Of a DNA stretch of 64,000 nucleotides, positions 33,091-46,919 are shown in pieces (position 1 is the first letter of the stretch; each line of letters starts with the position of its first letter). The position numbers were made by a program, and so were the translations under genes. The notes under the pieces were generated by a model. That model was not told the DNA's origin, made no database searches, and saw only the letters and a program-made list of their open reading frames with translations. Origin of the DNA: Anopheles merus (lineage: Eukaryota > Arthropoda > Insecta > Diptera > Culicidae); NCBI RefSeq assembly GCF_017562075.2, contig NC_054082.1:5613550-5677549 (forward strand). Reading direction: 5' to 3'.

Positions 33091-36000
33091 TTTGCCAGGA
33101 CAATTTGCACACACTGAACGTTGCGCGCTTCTAGGTAGAACCCACGCACAGGTCTAAGTAGAAACTCAACGGCTGTGCTTTGCGTTTTAAAGGGCTTTTT
33201 GTTGTTGTTATTGCAATAACTTCTTCAACGCGGAGGGCCACAATCGGAAGAAGAGAACTCTGTACCGCTCGACTGATCGGAGCGCCGCACACTGATCGTT
33301 CTAGGGCCGGTGCGGGCGGTTTTTATTGATCGGTTGCCGTTTCGGGGTCAGTCGAACGGATGGGGCTGCAAATATTTGCCGCAATGGCAAACCGCCGAGG
33401 CAACCGGAAGTGGGGCATTGCTAAGGGGCAAAAAGCCTGCGTGCAGGCACGTTTCGCTTGACCCGTACAGCTGTGGTGCCTCATCATCACGATCGCTTTC
33501 TGCTGGAAAACCAGTGTGCTCCAAATTTCCACAAGCACAAGAATGGGTACGAAGCTGCATTGAGACTGTTTTACGCAATCAAATGGAGGGTGTCATCTTG
33601 CGGTGAAAGTGAACGCAAGAAGATAATGCTCCATTTATTATGCCACTAAGCAGGCATGGCAACTTCATAGCGGTAAACACTTTGCTTTGAAGCCATGGGA
33701 ACCGATCGGCGTGTTTCTCATAAACCCTTGATCACTAGTAGGCTATGACGACACGCCAGTGTACGCCCAGTGACAGTGAGTGCTGATATCATCCTATCGC
33801 TCCCGTTACACCTCTAACAGCGTAACACATCGAAAGTGATCTACTTGGTGGAGCGTTTCACTCTCAGCGGACTGCCTTTTTTTTTGCAGCATTCACACAT
33901 ATCAAAAGCGTTTGATGTGTGGCGCCGACAGCAAGAAAAAAAGGGGCCCATTTTCCCAGACAGCCATGAGTGTTGATGAGTGTAATGTGTGTCTCTAATG
34001 CGCCAAGGGCCCAGCTGTTTTACAATTTTTCGTTTTCCATCCCATCTGGTATCGTACCTTTACCCACAGCCACAGTGTGGCGTGGGGGAAAGTGTGGAAA
34101 GAAAAATCCACTCTTTGCTGCGATCTCGCCTACGATCGCCTTTGCTACACTCCTCCCCGCCACCGCAGAAGGGGGGGGGGGGCATCATTTTGATGATTGA
34201 GGGCCTCAACGTGAGTTGAACACTTTCGATTTCGTTTTCGTGCACACACAACGGGGGCCTATACGAGCTGCTGCGTTGATAGGAAAGTGGGAGCCGATAA
34301 AGTAGAAGCCTATGGGAAACAAAACAACTAACCACACAGGCGTTGGGCTTAACGATAGAACTAATAGCAATGTGCCAGCAGCAAGAATAATGCTTAATTT
34401 GGACACACACACACATGGGCAGGCCCAATCGTTAGGCTTCTTCGTATTCGCAACGGCAGACCACACGCGCGTGTGTGTGTTGCTCTACCCGGTGAGTGTT
34501 ATTTCGTGCCCATTCATCATGATCATCATGATGGCGCTGCAGCACTCAAGCGCTCGGAGCGGAATCCAATTGAGAAGTACTGTATGTTATGGGCAGAGCT
34601 TTACGGTACCTCGGCGCCTTCAGAGAACTTCAAGCCTGGAAAGCGGCAAAGTACCGCACCGAACGGCCCTTCCCATCACTTTCGATTGTGGGTCATTTGG
34701 GCTCCCATGGGAGGCTGCCCGGCTGGCCGTACCGGAGTGGCTTCTCATTGAGAAGCTTAATGATTCGATTAGCACATACCAAATAAGAAAAGATGATCGA
34801 TACACACACACACACACACACGTGGTGTCTCGTTCGCTTTCACCCCACTACACCCAGCGATGATGATCGCTCCAAACTGAAAAACCCGTGGCGTGAACAG
34901 ATGGGTGCCACGGCCTTTGTAGAAAGCACCGTGCCCCCTTCCCCTTCAGCTGCCAATAGGAGGGTTTATTGTATTGCCTTTCCCGCTGTTCCTTAATTAA
35001 TCTAATCAACTGCCGCCGTGGCCGCTGACTGTTTGCAAATTTTGCCTTTCGCTTTCGCGGAGAACGCAAGACACCGAACCAAGACCTGCTAGGGGGGGGG
35101 GGCAGGCGGAAAGTCAAATGTTGCAGCCAACGGGAGGAGTTGTGTTTTTGCTTTGCTTTTCAGTGGATTTCCTTTGTTGCGGCGCCAAGGGAGAGAAATT
35201 TCGTCCGAACCATCATCCTTCTCCGGTCCGGAGTGTGATAAATTATCGCGCAGTCTTGATTGTTAGATGGTGCCTTTTTTCTCTCGGTCGATATCTTATC
35301 AGCTTGCGGCCCATTCCCAACCCACAGAGCGCTCACACAAAAAACCGGAAATGGTCTGCCACTGCAGCGTGGGGGGGCCAGCACTTTGCACCTTAATTGG
35401 ACATAACACCTAGAGTGCGGTGTTGTGGTGGATTGAGCTGACCTGAAGTGCCACTCGACGGCAAATGGCAAACACATGTCCGCGGCAACAAAGTGCAGCT
35501 GCAGGTGGTTTTCGATCGCGTGACTCGAACTCGAATTCTAAGGCGAGGATGGTTGTTTGCTGCCACTAGTACACGAGCCAAGGCTTGTTTGCTGGCCTGC
35601 TAAACCGTAAGCGGGAGGCTCATACAAAGGAAACACAGCGGTGAGTTAAAAGCCGTTGTGTTCTAGAATAGTTGAACATTTGCTGCACTTGTGTGCACAA
35701 CAAACTGAATAGGAAAAATGGTTGGGAATTTGCCTGGAACGTGTGTTTGGAAATTAGTACGCACACCACAACCTGTTGCCGCGCGGGTGCGCCTAATTGA
35801 ACGGGTGCCGCCACAAACTTTCACCCGTCTTTTTTTTTTTTGGCTTGCTCGCTGGCACACAAAATGACAGCCAATTTTCACCAAAAGAAATGGCTTGCTG
35901 GCGGCTTGGCCCCCGCCAAAAATGGCAGCAACAAGGCCCGAGTCGGAAAGTCCCGCAAAACGTATTTCATTTGTTAAAATAAACACGGAAGTGATAACCT

Positions 36001-39000
36001 TTTTAACGGCGCTTGGCGGTAATTGTGAGAGATGGGCACCGTCCACACCGGCGCAACTGTTTGCATCTGTTTCATTAAGGGTGTTGGGCCTCCTTTTTTT
36101 TTATCCTCCACACATCCACGATAAGCGACAGCAAAAAAGCACAGCGTCCGAAAAATAGAAAACTGTTTTCCGTTCGCTTTCACGTCAACGTCGCGGCATT
36201 TTTTTTGTTGCTGTGTGTTTTGGTTCGAACTGGCAAGTTTGTTTGTTTGATGATAAATGAACATTAATATTGATAATGTACCGAAAAAAAAAACGGTGGT
36301 CAAAAGAAAGCAAGCGCCCTCGTCGCTTCCTCTGCGTTACGAAAACAAGAGTGAGTGTGTACTGCTGACTTTGCCTGAGGGCTTTTAATAATAAAAAGGG
36401 GAAATTGTAAGAAGAAGCAAAGTAAAAAAAGGGGGAGAAAACGGAGCATTCAATTACGTTACGTATGCAATGCTGATTATACGTATTTTTATGTATTTTT
36501 TGCTCCCTCGAAAGAGCTCCTAGAGAGAGAGAGAGAGAGCAACAGCTTCAACGATCACTACGCTTCATTGCTCGATCTTGCACCCGATCTTGTAGCGCCG
36601 TACTAACGCAACGCAACGCAACAAAACCAAATTAAACCCACCCGAAAAGCACTAAAACGACATCGAGCTGCAATCAACAACAGTCAGTCAGCCAGCCAGC
36701 CAGCGCATAATGCGGAAATGGGTGGTGCATTATGTTATCAGCGTTGTTGGTGCTGCTGCTTCCGTCAATCAAAGCCCTCCCCCTCTGGCTGATAATTGGC
36801 CCCTTCGCGATCGATGAGCGAGAAAGCTCCCGCTTTTAGTACACACACGCGGTCAGTTGTGTCCATTATGCAAGCAGCTCTTGTCTCTCCACTCTCTTTC
36901 TACACGCACTGATTATGGACGCATAATAAGGCCTGTTTTCCCTTCCCTTGCACACACTTGAACAGATCCACTAAATATTGACGATCGAGTTTTTGTTTCA
37001 ACCATGTTTGCTTAACCTTTTTGACCCTTTTTTGTTTGAGGGGAGTTTTCGAAACCGCGTCTAACCATGTTGACTCCAAACCATGTCCTTGACATTCGGA
37101 CCGCCACCGTCACATACGCCAAACGCAAGGAAAATTAATTATGCTTTTGCATGTTTAGAAACAACATCTCGTCGAAGTATGTTGACCATTTCCTTCTTGC
37201 TTTCGGGGCTGTGGTCGCCGTCGCCTATAAATAAACAGGTCCAACAGGTCCCTCCTCCCCACCGTCCCAATGGTTCATCATCAGGGGGGTTTTTTCATTG
37301 CCAATCTCGTACACGGTCAGTGTTTTTTCTTTTCCTTTTTTTTTGTTTTCTCATTCTAAGACACATTTTCGAGTCCCGTTCTTATGTAACACAAAGACAA
37401 ACCTTTCACGAAAAACAGGAAAAATCAATCATTCGCGTCCAGCAGTAACACGGCGCCCTCGCGCGCGCGCTCGTCGTCTGTCATGCGCTGGTCCCTTGAA
37501 CTTGTAGCCCCCATTCGCCACGGAGCAGCAGTTCTAATTAATGGTGCAAGATAAATCTGTCCACACACACACACACACTCACACACACACTCACACCGGT
37601 GCTGGGCCAAAACATCCTTCCCGCAAACGATCGCAATTCGGAAAAGTTCAAGTACAAGTTCGAAGCCCTTGCTCGTTTGGGTTGGTTTTGCGCCACAGAG
37701 CAGTGCACCAACACCACCACGGTGCACGGTGGTGTGATGTTCTGTGTGAATGTGTACCGGCACTGCTAAGGCATGGGGTAAAAATAGCAATCGTATTCGA
37801 ACCTTATTCATAACCTCAATGGAATGCGCGATCGTATGCCAAAATCTGCCGTCGTGAGCCGTCGTCGTGAGATTCTCCCTTTTGCACAGTAGCGGGGGTT
37901 GATTTCTTCCTCTTCTGCACGAGATTTCCCAATCCGAGCGTAAACTTGATCGAGAATCGACCGCCCCTGTACGGTGACGTACGGTGACGAAAATCAATCA
38001 TTAAACCCTCCCCGACTCCTCACTTGTGCAGTACACGTGGCGTCAAAGATCGCGACGATCGCGATGACGCCAAACGACCACCTGTCGCCATCTACATCTC
38101 CGCGATATCAAATATCTCCCATTCCCATAGGAAGTCAGACGGGAGGCGCCCTCCGTCCCTGCTAGACGGAGATTGTGAAATGAGGCGGAAATTCGGTGAC
38201 TCGCACGCGCGTTTGAAGACAAAAAAAAAATGAAACTAAACACACATACGCGCGCGAACCGTCGTCACCTAGCAACCGACACGCGGAAAAACGTGAAAAC
38301 TTTGGGATGCCACACTTTTATCACGAGCCACGGGAAATGAGGTTTATTTCTGGCGCATTCCAACAGCGCACAGCTCTCTCTCTCTCTCTCGCATGCGTCC
38401 CCCAGGCCAGTTGTTGGCCCGCAGAAAAAACTCGATTCGCAGAATTTGGGAAGATGTTTTAATTCGAGTCTCTGGTCTGGCGCGCGCGCTTCAGCTGATG
38501 CCCGCCGATGTGGTGGGTTGATTGTGGGAAACCTTTTACGTTTTGTTTCCTTTTACTGGCTTAGAATCTTTTTTCGAGGAGCGTATTTTAGCACGCACGT
38601 TAATTGGCCACTCTAATTGAGTGAACATCAGCCGGACGGGCGATGGGGATGAGAAGAAAGGTAGTAACAGCACACACACACACACACACACACCTAAAGA
38701 CCGGTGCTGATGCTGGCCAGCACAACACCAACCACACTTACGGGCGTTTCGGACAGCCGGATAGTGACGGAACTTCTTCTTCTAGTGGTAGCCATTGGTT
38801 GAATGATCGGAAGATTGATAGGGCACGCGTATTGCACGGGAAGAAAACGGGAAGCTTGCAGCGCAACCAAAACAACCACTCGTAGCGTCTGTTTAAGGTA
38901 CCGGCGGGGTTAGCACTGAAATACCATCGAACCCTACGCCGCCCTTACTCGATCGGTGCTTCGATGATCTCCGAACGATCTGCTGCGCATCGGCGTACGA

Positions 39001-41149
39001 AAATTGTGCGCGCTTGTGTGCGGTGTGAGGGATCAATGATCGCGCTTCACGATCACGATCGTGCCCAGAAGGGCACCAGAATCCGACGTGCGGACATCCT
39101 GGTACACAGCCAACGACAGCGGCGAAAAGGTCACAGTGCAGCGCAACGACCAAATCAAGACGACGACGGCTGGATTCCATCATCAAGCTCTCTCCCGTGA
39201 AGGTCACCCTAGCGGAGATGTCTCAGATGCCGGCTGTGTGTCTATATTTGTTTGTCTCCCGAGAGCAGCAGCAGCAGATATGACATTGTAAATAATTTGC
39301 AAATTGGACAAAAGCACCCTCCAAAAGCAAATGAAAATAGCTTCCTTTCGCCTGTCTGCCAATCTCTCGCTGTCAGGAGAGAGCTGTTCAATCCGTCACA
39401 CCGAACCGTGACTGACAGAGTGACTCCTTCTTCGAACGTGGTAGAGGAACGTCAATCGCTGCGAGCGTCAGCAGTTCTTGTGGATACGCTTTTGGTTTGG
39501 CGCTTTTAAAGACGCAGCCGGTACAGTTGCTAATCTTAGGTAAGTAATACTGCACTCGCCAGCACCACTTTTCCACACTTTCCAGGTGGGCATGTAACCC
39601 CCCCTCAACTGGCTAATATGGGTCATCGTCACGCTCGAGAACCACACACACACACGCCGTCGGGCGTCGTGTGTCGGCAACTCCAAAGTACGTAGATGGT
39701 GTCGAAGATCATATAGATATATACATTTCAACCCTCCAAAAGCCAAAGATGGCAGCAAAGAAAAGCGAGCGTAAAAATAGTTTGCTGCAGGTGCTTGTGT
39801 GTGGGTCCGTGTGTAATGCACCACCATTACCGAACGACCTATTTCATGGTTTATGGTGTGTCTTTTTTATATCTCCTATGGGGTGTGGGGTGTTAAATGA
39901 TGGTGAACGTGATGGCATCGCACCTCACCTGGCAGAAGGTAGATGAGTCAATCTGTGAGGGATTTTCTTAATAAACAATGTCTCTGATCGTACGGTGAGC
40001 TGGACACAGTGTGTGTTGAGTGTAAGTTGAGTCACTCGCTAATGAACATTCTTCACTAATAGTAAGACACTGTAATTGAACCCTCCACCAAAAGGGAAGC
40101 CACAAGCCACCCAGGAGGCATCCAAGCAGATATTAATACACTGAAAGGTTAGTTCCCAAAGACTCACTCCCCCGACTAAATCGCATGATTGCGTAATGAT
40201 CAATAGCTGTGGGGCAGCAGCCCTGTTGCTGGATGGATAGAAACGAGGTTATAGTGCTTGCGCCTGCGCTAATAAACACACCCAAACACAATTTACTCAA
40301 TTGCCCAGGTTCAATAAAGCTTCTCTCTCCTCTACCTATTGAGGCCTAATTATTGCCAATCTATCTCGCGGGCTTCCGTTGGCTTCGGCTTCGGGCCGGT
40401 TTTTTGGGCAGCCGTAATTAGCAGGCCCGCTTTGAAGCCATAAAGAGCTGCAGGGAGGATGTGCTCTGACCTACTGGATGACTTCAAAGATCGAGAGACA
40501 GAGGGAGAGAGAGATAGAGCCAAAAGCCGTGCCAGTTCCATGCGCCAATCATCTGCACCCAAAATATTTTGTGCCGCACGGATATCGAGGAATGTGGCAC
40601 GGGTGGTTTGTGTGTTTTTCACTCCGAGCTCCACACCTAACCTTGCCCGCAGTGTCCGAAAGTACACTTTATCTGTCGTGGAGTGCAAGAAAAACAAAAC
40701 ACCCATCGACAGGAAGCACTGCAGAGTGAGGTGGCGCGCGCGCGCGGTTTGAACTAATGAGCTGGAGAAAGAATTTCGACCGGCAATGTGTCGGCGTCTC
40801 TGCTCGTCTTTTGCTGCAAAAAGAAACAAGCCGGTACCCCAGGCCAGTACCCCCTTCTCGCCGTCTACGATCTGATTTCACCGACTGTTTACCAAACAAT
40901 TTGAAGCTGACCAAACATACAAACACATACACACATACAGCCACAGAGAGAGTCATTAATTGGCCGCAAATTGTTAACCCCGATTTGCGCACTCGAGTAA
41001 AGGGAAATTATGCACCCAGCCAGCGTGGCGGCGAGTTTTGGCAGGCGAGAAAACCATCATGGACGGAATACTCCCCGGATGGTCGCCTGCTTGGTCGGTT
41101 AGCAACACTTGCACTTTGAGACACACACAGACACACTTTTCCTACTTAC
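33091..41149. other. Long intron or intergenic DNA, no supported gene
   Basis: If the distal exons belong to the Costars gene this is mostly intron. All open frames are short and lack domains. Simple repeats include a G run near 34169-34178, CA tracts near 34802-34820, 37562-37594 and 38670-38693, a second G run near 35093-35102, a GA tract near 36522-36538 and a TC tract near 38373-38390. No tRNA, known microRNA or transposon was recognised by eye. Confidence 0.45.
38670..38693. repeat. CA dinucleotide microsatellite
   Basis: An uninterrupted CA tract in the presumed long intron. Confidence 0.75.
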
Positions 41150-41225
41150 CACGATCAATCGAAGTGCGCCAAGTTCGTGTGCTACGTCCGTCATCTTGTG
41201 GATTCGATCGAGTAAGGCACCTTCT

Positions 41226-41257
<32 letters not shown>

Positions 41258-42024
41258 ATCCTGTGCTTCCTGGCAGGCGTTTTGTTCACGCACCAACTCA
41301 CCACACACAACACTGCTGGTGTCACTGCTGGCGATTCCTTCGCCACTGGGCGGCACTGTACGTTCGTCGTCTGGTGGAGCAGTGGAACTGCCCTCGCTAC
41401 AACTACTACGGCGCGGTTCGCTGACGGATGCCAAGTCGACCACCTTGGATGACTACCGGCGATGGAAAAAAAGTGTTTTTGCACGATCTCTGTCTCTCTC
41501 TCTCTCTCTACAATTCGCACACGCTTTATGGTGCCGGAAGTGCTTTCAATCTAAAACCGACTCACACACACACGCGCGCGCGCGCTTTGCGATAAAAGGG
41601 TACGCGGCGAGATGCAATCGTTCGCAAGTGTTTATATGTCCTTTTGGGTGGTTTATGTCTCGTTCAAGTGCACGAACGAACCTCCCGTCTGTGTTCACCG
41701 TTATGGGCTTATATCGAGTGTGACCTCTCGAACCACTAGCCGGCCGGGTGTGTGTATGTTGCGCGTTTGGACACGTGCACGACCACAGCAGATAGCACCA
41801 CCACTTCCTACTCACACGCGGTCGCGACTGTAACCCTGCGCTTGGCAGACACGACACGACCCAGTCGAGGAAGTGTCGAGTTGAGTTGTCTGGTACGAGA
41901 GCGTCGGTAGACACACTTTCCGCGGACACTAAAAAGCTCGCTGGTCAACCGTAACCGATGGTGAACGTAATGATCAAGGCACGGGCTGCGATCATGCGAC
42001 TCCACACGCCTTCGAACGATGACT
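41150..42024 (-). CDS. Distal alternative 5' exons of the Costars gene (short form, about 190 aa)
   Basis: Exon 41150-41452 has a pyrimidine-rich acceptor (CTTTTTTTCC...GGTAG) and a perfect G|GTAAGT donor. It contains an ATG at 41194 in strong context (CACAAGATGA), giving MTDVAHELGALRLIV, and ends in phase 0. The next phase-0 acceptor downstream in a recognised gene is that of the Costars exon at 31736. Joining there would give about 190 residues, close to a bare Costars protein. An upstream leader (41816-about 42024) has a GTGAGT donor and a TCAGT initiator at 42026-42022, but no ATG in the compatible frame. The whole 303-nt exon is open in frame (101 codons, including ten consecutive Gln from a CAG run and SSCSEGSSTAPPDDERTV), so a longer N-terminus through another exon or a non-AUG start is possible. 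The link to the Costars exons across a 9.4-kb intron is inferred from phase and strand only. Confidence 0.42.
41229..41257. repeat. CTG/CAG trinucleotide tract encoding poly-Gln on the minus strand
   Basis: About ten repeats inside the distal Costars-gene exon. On the minus strand they read as ten Gln in the open frame that precedes the MTDVAHELG start. Confidence 0.8.
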
Positions 42025-45000
42025 GATGGTGAACGAGCTGGACGCACTTTTCACCTGAGCTCGCTCACTCTCGGTCTCTTTTGAGGTACTTTTGGGCTCG
42101 CTTTATCCAGTGACTCCCCTTCCTTTTGTTTGCGGGTGTTCACTCTCTCGCTCTCTTCGCCTCTTACTGTGGGTGCCTCTGGGAAAGCCTTTCTCAAAAT
42201 TGGATGGGCCTCTCGTGCTGCTGCTGCTGCCACTGTCGCTCCAATCAATCTCAATCTGATGTGATCGCCGATGATCGCTAGAGGACAACTAACAAGCACT
42301 CAGTACCGCGCTGGGAAAACCCACTGGGGACACCGTTCGGTCCGTCTGGTCTGGTCTGGTCTGCACTGCACGACCGATGCTGGCGAACTTCTGCCCGACG
42401 GACAATGTTGGCCAGCTGCTAGCTTTTCCGCCCGTTGGAGAGGAGTGCGCAAACGCGTGGTGCGCTTGCGCGAGCGCGAAATTCCCAACAACAACAACAG
42501 CAACCCAAAACCCTCCTCCTACCGACCATTTCTTTCCGCAACAACGCACTCGGTACCACTACCCTCCCCCCCCCTCCCCTCGGTGGTTGCTTTCTCCTCC
42601 ACCTCAACATTGTGTCGGGCGAGTGTTTTTCTCAAGCATTTCTCACGAAACGATGCGCCGCCGCCGCTCCTTTACTCTGTTGCGCTGCTTTTCCGTTGCT
42701 CTTTGCTCAACCTAACCGCCACCATCGCCGCCGCGGTGAGAGAGAGCGCAATTTCTTCCACTCCTTGCTGCCCCTTCTTCCTCTAACGCTGCTCTCTCCA
42801 ACGCTAAAGCATGTTTTCATTCACCTCAAGAGGCATTTGTTTTTTTTTGTACGTTCCACACTCTCGCACGCCATTTCCCATACCACCTCGCAGTCTGTTG
42901 AAATGCTTCTTGCTCAAGATTTGCTTTTCTGTTTTTATTCCTCTTTTTCAACACCGCACCGCACCACACACACACACCCTGGGGCATATCTGTGACCACG
43001 GCGATTTACTCATCAGCCGCAAGCGCCAAACGCACGCTGCCCATGTTGGGTTGCGTTGGTTGAGCGCGTTGTTTGGGCGCGCGCGTTTTCAACTCGCTGC
43101 GATTGAGCCATTCTTGACTGTTGACTGGGCAAAATGGCACTCCCCGCATTGTGATGGGCAGCCATGCACAAAGCTATGCTTTCATACAACATATGTTTTA
43201 TTTGTTAGTAATTTATCGTATTAAAATAATTTAAAATAAACAACATATTTGTCGCAATTTCAATGACCATTTCATATGTACGATCGGTTAGGTGCAAAAT
43301 GTGCCACCGTTCGCGACATTTATGCACAATTAATGGTTAAATTTATGGTCGCTGGTAATGTTACACTTTCTGCGCTAAAAATATTATCACTATGTCACTG
43401 TGAAACCGTGTTCTATATTTGATATGCTTTTATTATGCAATTAATGTACTTCCCAACCCAACACTTCCCCCGGCTTTTCGGCCTTTTCGGCTGATTAGCC
43501 GAGATGGTGTGTCACATGAAGTATTTAAAACTTCCATCTTTTTCGGTTACATTTTTGCCACCATTCCCTACTCCTCCTCTTCTTCATCTGCACCTCATTA
43601 AACGAGCGAGCGCGCGCACGGATCGTTTGTAAACAATTTCGTGCGTATAGGCGCTGCTGCCGGTGGCGTCCGGCTGCTGGCAGAAACTGCGCAAACAGTG
43701 CGCAAACGTTTGTGCGCGCAATCTATTACGGTATGGCATTTCACGCACATCGGGGAACATTAATGTTGATCCATTCAGCAAAATCAAAAGGCAGAAGAAA
43801 CAGGAAAGAAGCCCACCAAAGCAACGCTTGAAACAACATACAAAAGCCGCAAACGCCGCGAATGGCGTCAAACGGAAAAAGGTGCATCCCTCCCCCTTCA
43901 ATGGTTGAATTTTCTTTGGATAAATTGATGTAAGTGTAGATCACACTTTGCCGTAGTAGGAAAGGAACTTTGCGGGCATTACGGCGATCGCTGTACGTTG
44001 TTGTCTGTGGTGTTACTACCTTCTTCTACTGTACAAGAATACACACTCAAGGGAGAGAGAGAGAATGAAAGAGAGGTACCGTTCTCGTGGCGTGGAATGT
44101 CGACGGATTACATAAAGCTGAACGGCTGCCATCGCGAACGGGTGCGGCAGCGAGAACGTCGCCACGGACCACGATCGATGAGCCGATGAGGAATGTGAAA
44201 CAGAGGCACATCGGTGACTACATCCGCACGAGCCAGCGGGAAGGGGTGAAGGAGACGATGGGACAGAAACACCGCCTGGTAGTGGTAGAATAGTTTCCTT
44301 CCTCGGGACACGTCTACACTTCCCCACCCAAACCCCAGGGATGGTTGATTGGTGGTGACATTGAACGTTGAACCAAGCGCGTTGGGATAGGCTGATGATG
44401 CCCATTAGCGCGAGATTGGCAAAGGAAGGTCACATTTTTCCGCCAGTTTCCTTGCTCCGTATTGGCGAGTAAATGTTTAGAAATAGTAGGAATGCTATGT
44501 GCCAGGGGGGCAGGCAAGACGGTGGGCGTAGGGCAACTCTCTACTCTCATAAATCTGTTTTACGATTATTTTGCTTCATTTTGAGTTTCATCATTTTATT
44601 GCTCAATGTTCCTGCAACTTGATGTGGGTTGCTTTCCTTGTTTCTTTCTTTTACCTCTACGAAGCGGGAGGTGAATGAATAAAAAAAGTGTCTTTAATGG
44701 ACAATAAGTCAAATTTGAAAGCTGTAAGCTGTGTTGGAAATGGACACAAACACACTGTACGTTGACGCTGTTATGATGGGTTTAGAGCTTTAGTTGTTAT
44801 TTTTATGAGTTAACCATACCCTTTTCCGCCTCTGTTGCCAGTTGCTTACAATAGTTTCCGAAGGGGGCAGTGGTTTTAGAATTACATAAAATGCCAATGA
44901 CACTTTCGATCATACACGATCTTCTAGCTCGTCAAAACGATCTTGCGCTGATCGTGCTGCTTGGTGATTAGCTCAATCCCAGGGCGTCCTTTTTCGGTAA

Positions 45001-46895
45001 AGTGACCGCTCCACAGCAAGTGAATGCTCCTGTAAACCTCCGTTACAGTTCCGAAAACCGTTGTCTAAGGTTCTTCAAGCGATCTCTTTGGTTAATAATA
45101 GCGCCGGTCAAAGCACAAAGTATCGAAACGGTTCGTTTAGTTTGCCGCTTTGCCCCTTTGCCGCCTGTCTGGTCGGGATGTAACATTTTGTAATCATACT
45201 AAATGAGACGCGACCGCGGTAGACTGCTTTTGATGTCGAGCTTGCATGTAACCTAATGTAACTTAACGCGTATTATGAACGATACGTTTTTTGGCCATTC
45301 GACACACCACGCGAGAGACAGCTTTATCAACGTTTCAATGAATTGGAATTTAAAAATATCTTTCCACGCGTGTTCCTACTCGGCCCTTACCTTCGGGGAT
45401 GGTCCATATTTCACCATATCATGGTTTTCTGCCCATAGTAAATTGTGCCGAAAAACTGCGGCCAAGCTGGAATGCGATCACGCTCGCGGGATGGAACGAA
45501 AGCGATTAACATATTTGTTGCGTTCCGTTCGTTGACCGAAGATGTTTTACAGCAAAAGAAGAGGAGAAGAAAACAAGAAGAGAAAGAAAAAAAGGTCACA
45601 GATGTTAGCTCGTATCTCATTTTGTTTGCGTTTTCTATTTAGAGTTTCAAAACTGCATGGAGACGCCTGGTATTTGGTAAAACCACGTGGCGCCGATAAT
45701 GCCAAAAGGAGGAGGTGAGATGTTTTTTTTGTTAATTACAAAACTCATCATAAATATGAGAAAATATGTATACATGCTCGCAACAAACGGCCAGCACGCA
45801 AACAATTTTAATTACGCAGCACACGCAAAAGCCCCATGTTGGTGCTGTCTTTGTGTTTTGTCCATTTTCCAAAAAACCACACTCCCGGATGTTGGCCGTG
45901 ACCAAAGACCGTGCTCATTAAAAACCGTGTAAATAAATCAAACACCGCACGATAATGGTCACCAATTCATCCGGCCCCCGTCCTCCCGTAAACTCTCGCA
46001 TGCGTTCCCATCCCCGCATGTGCCGCACAGTAGTACAGTGTCCTTGGAAACGTTCGCTGAATGTCCGCCCTGTTCTAGGACCGGTTGCGAATAAGTTTTT
46101 CGCAAACGGAGGGTAGCCCCCAAACCCCATCATCATCTTCATCATCATCATCATACACATCCTCGTCATCCGTCAGCGGATGAGCAACATCTAACATCTG
46201 TTCGGGGTTTTGTGTCTTGTGCACTGTTCTGTTTTTGGTGTGTCTGTCTGTGTGTGAGAGACGGAAAATGCACGATCCTCCCTTTGGCAGCATCTTCACC
46301 GTCGCACGATCGTCGTGCTGTGGTGCAGCCGCTATGACAAGTGAGGCAAAAAATTAGAAAACCACCGAAACCGAACGGTTAACGGTTGTAAAAATTCCCC
46401 CCAAACCAATTCACCCGGGTTCGGACGGGGAATTGGGGGATGGCCATTTCATTACGGTTTGAATTCATTGCCAAGGTTTTGACTTTTCCGGCTCTGTGCC
46501 TGTGTGTTCGTGTCAATCTTACGACACACGGTGGCGGACAGAGGTTGAACATTATTTACGTTCATTCTGTGTGCAGAAGAGGGAGAGAGAGAGACAGAGA
46601 GAGAGCGAGTGCGCCTGTCGACTATTGTCTCACTTACAGCTAGCATTTCCCGATGCCGGATATGAACATGGGCAGCATGAACATACACACAGTACATCCT
46701 TCGATCGAAATGCCGTCCAAAGACCCGCCCAACAACGCAGTAAAAGTTCCAATTTTAATGGCTGAGGTTAAATAAATCATCCAGAGCTCAACCACGGTCA
46801 CGATCGCGCTGGGCAAGGTGAGCGCTGCTGTGTTGGCAGCTATCAGTGCAACCGAAAGACTCCGGTAGTGAAGGAATGTTTACCATCGCCCGCCA

Positions 46896-46919
46896 GCAGC
46901 AGCAGCAGCAGCAGCAGCG
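46896..46919. repeat. AGC/CTG trinucleotide microsatellite
   Basis: About eight tandem copies in non-coding DNA; not in a supported reading frame. Confidence 0.8.

Noticed and set aside
32025..33134. Two long plus-strand frames rich in Leu, Ala and Pro
   Set aside because: They are antisense to the Glu/Arg-rich exon of the Costars gene; repeated GAG/CGC-type codons leave the opposite strand open by composition.
36216..36232. GGTTCGAACTGG, resembling a tRNA B box
   Set aside because: No matching A box, anticodon stem or acceptor stem could be folded around it.
37425..37997. 190-codon minus-strand frame
   Set aside because: Includes a CA microsatellite read as CVCVCVC, has no domain and no splice-consistent neighbours.
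45918..46299. Minus-strand frame with an acidic DEDVYDDDDEDDD run
   Set aside because: The acidic run is only a TCATCA trinucleotide tract; there are no other coding features.
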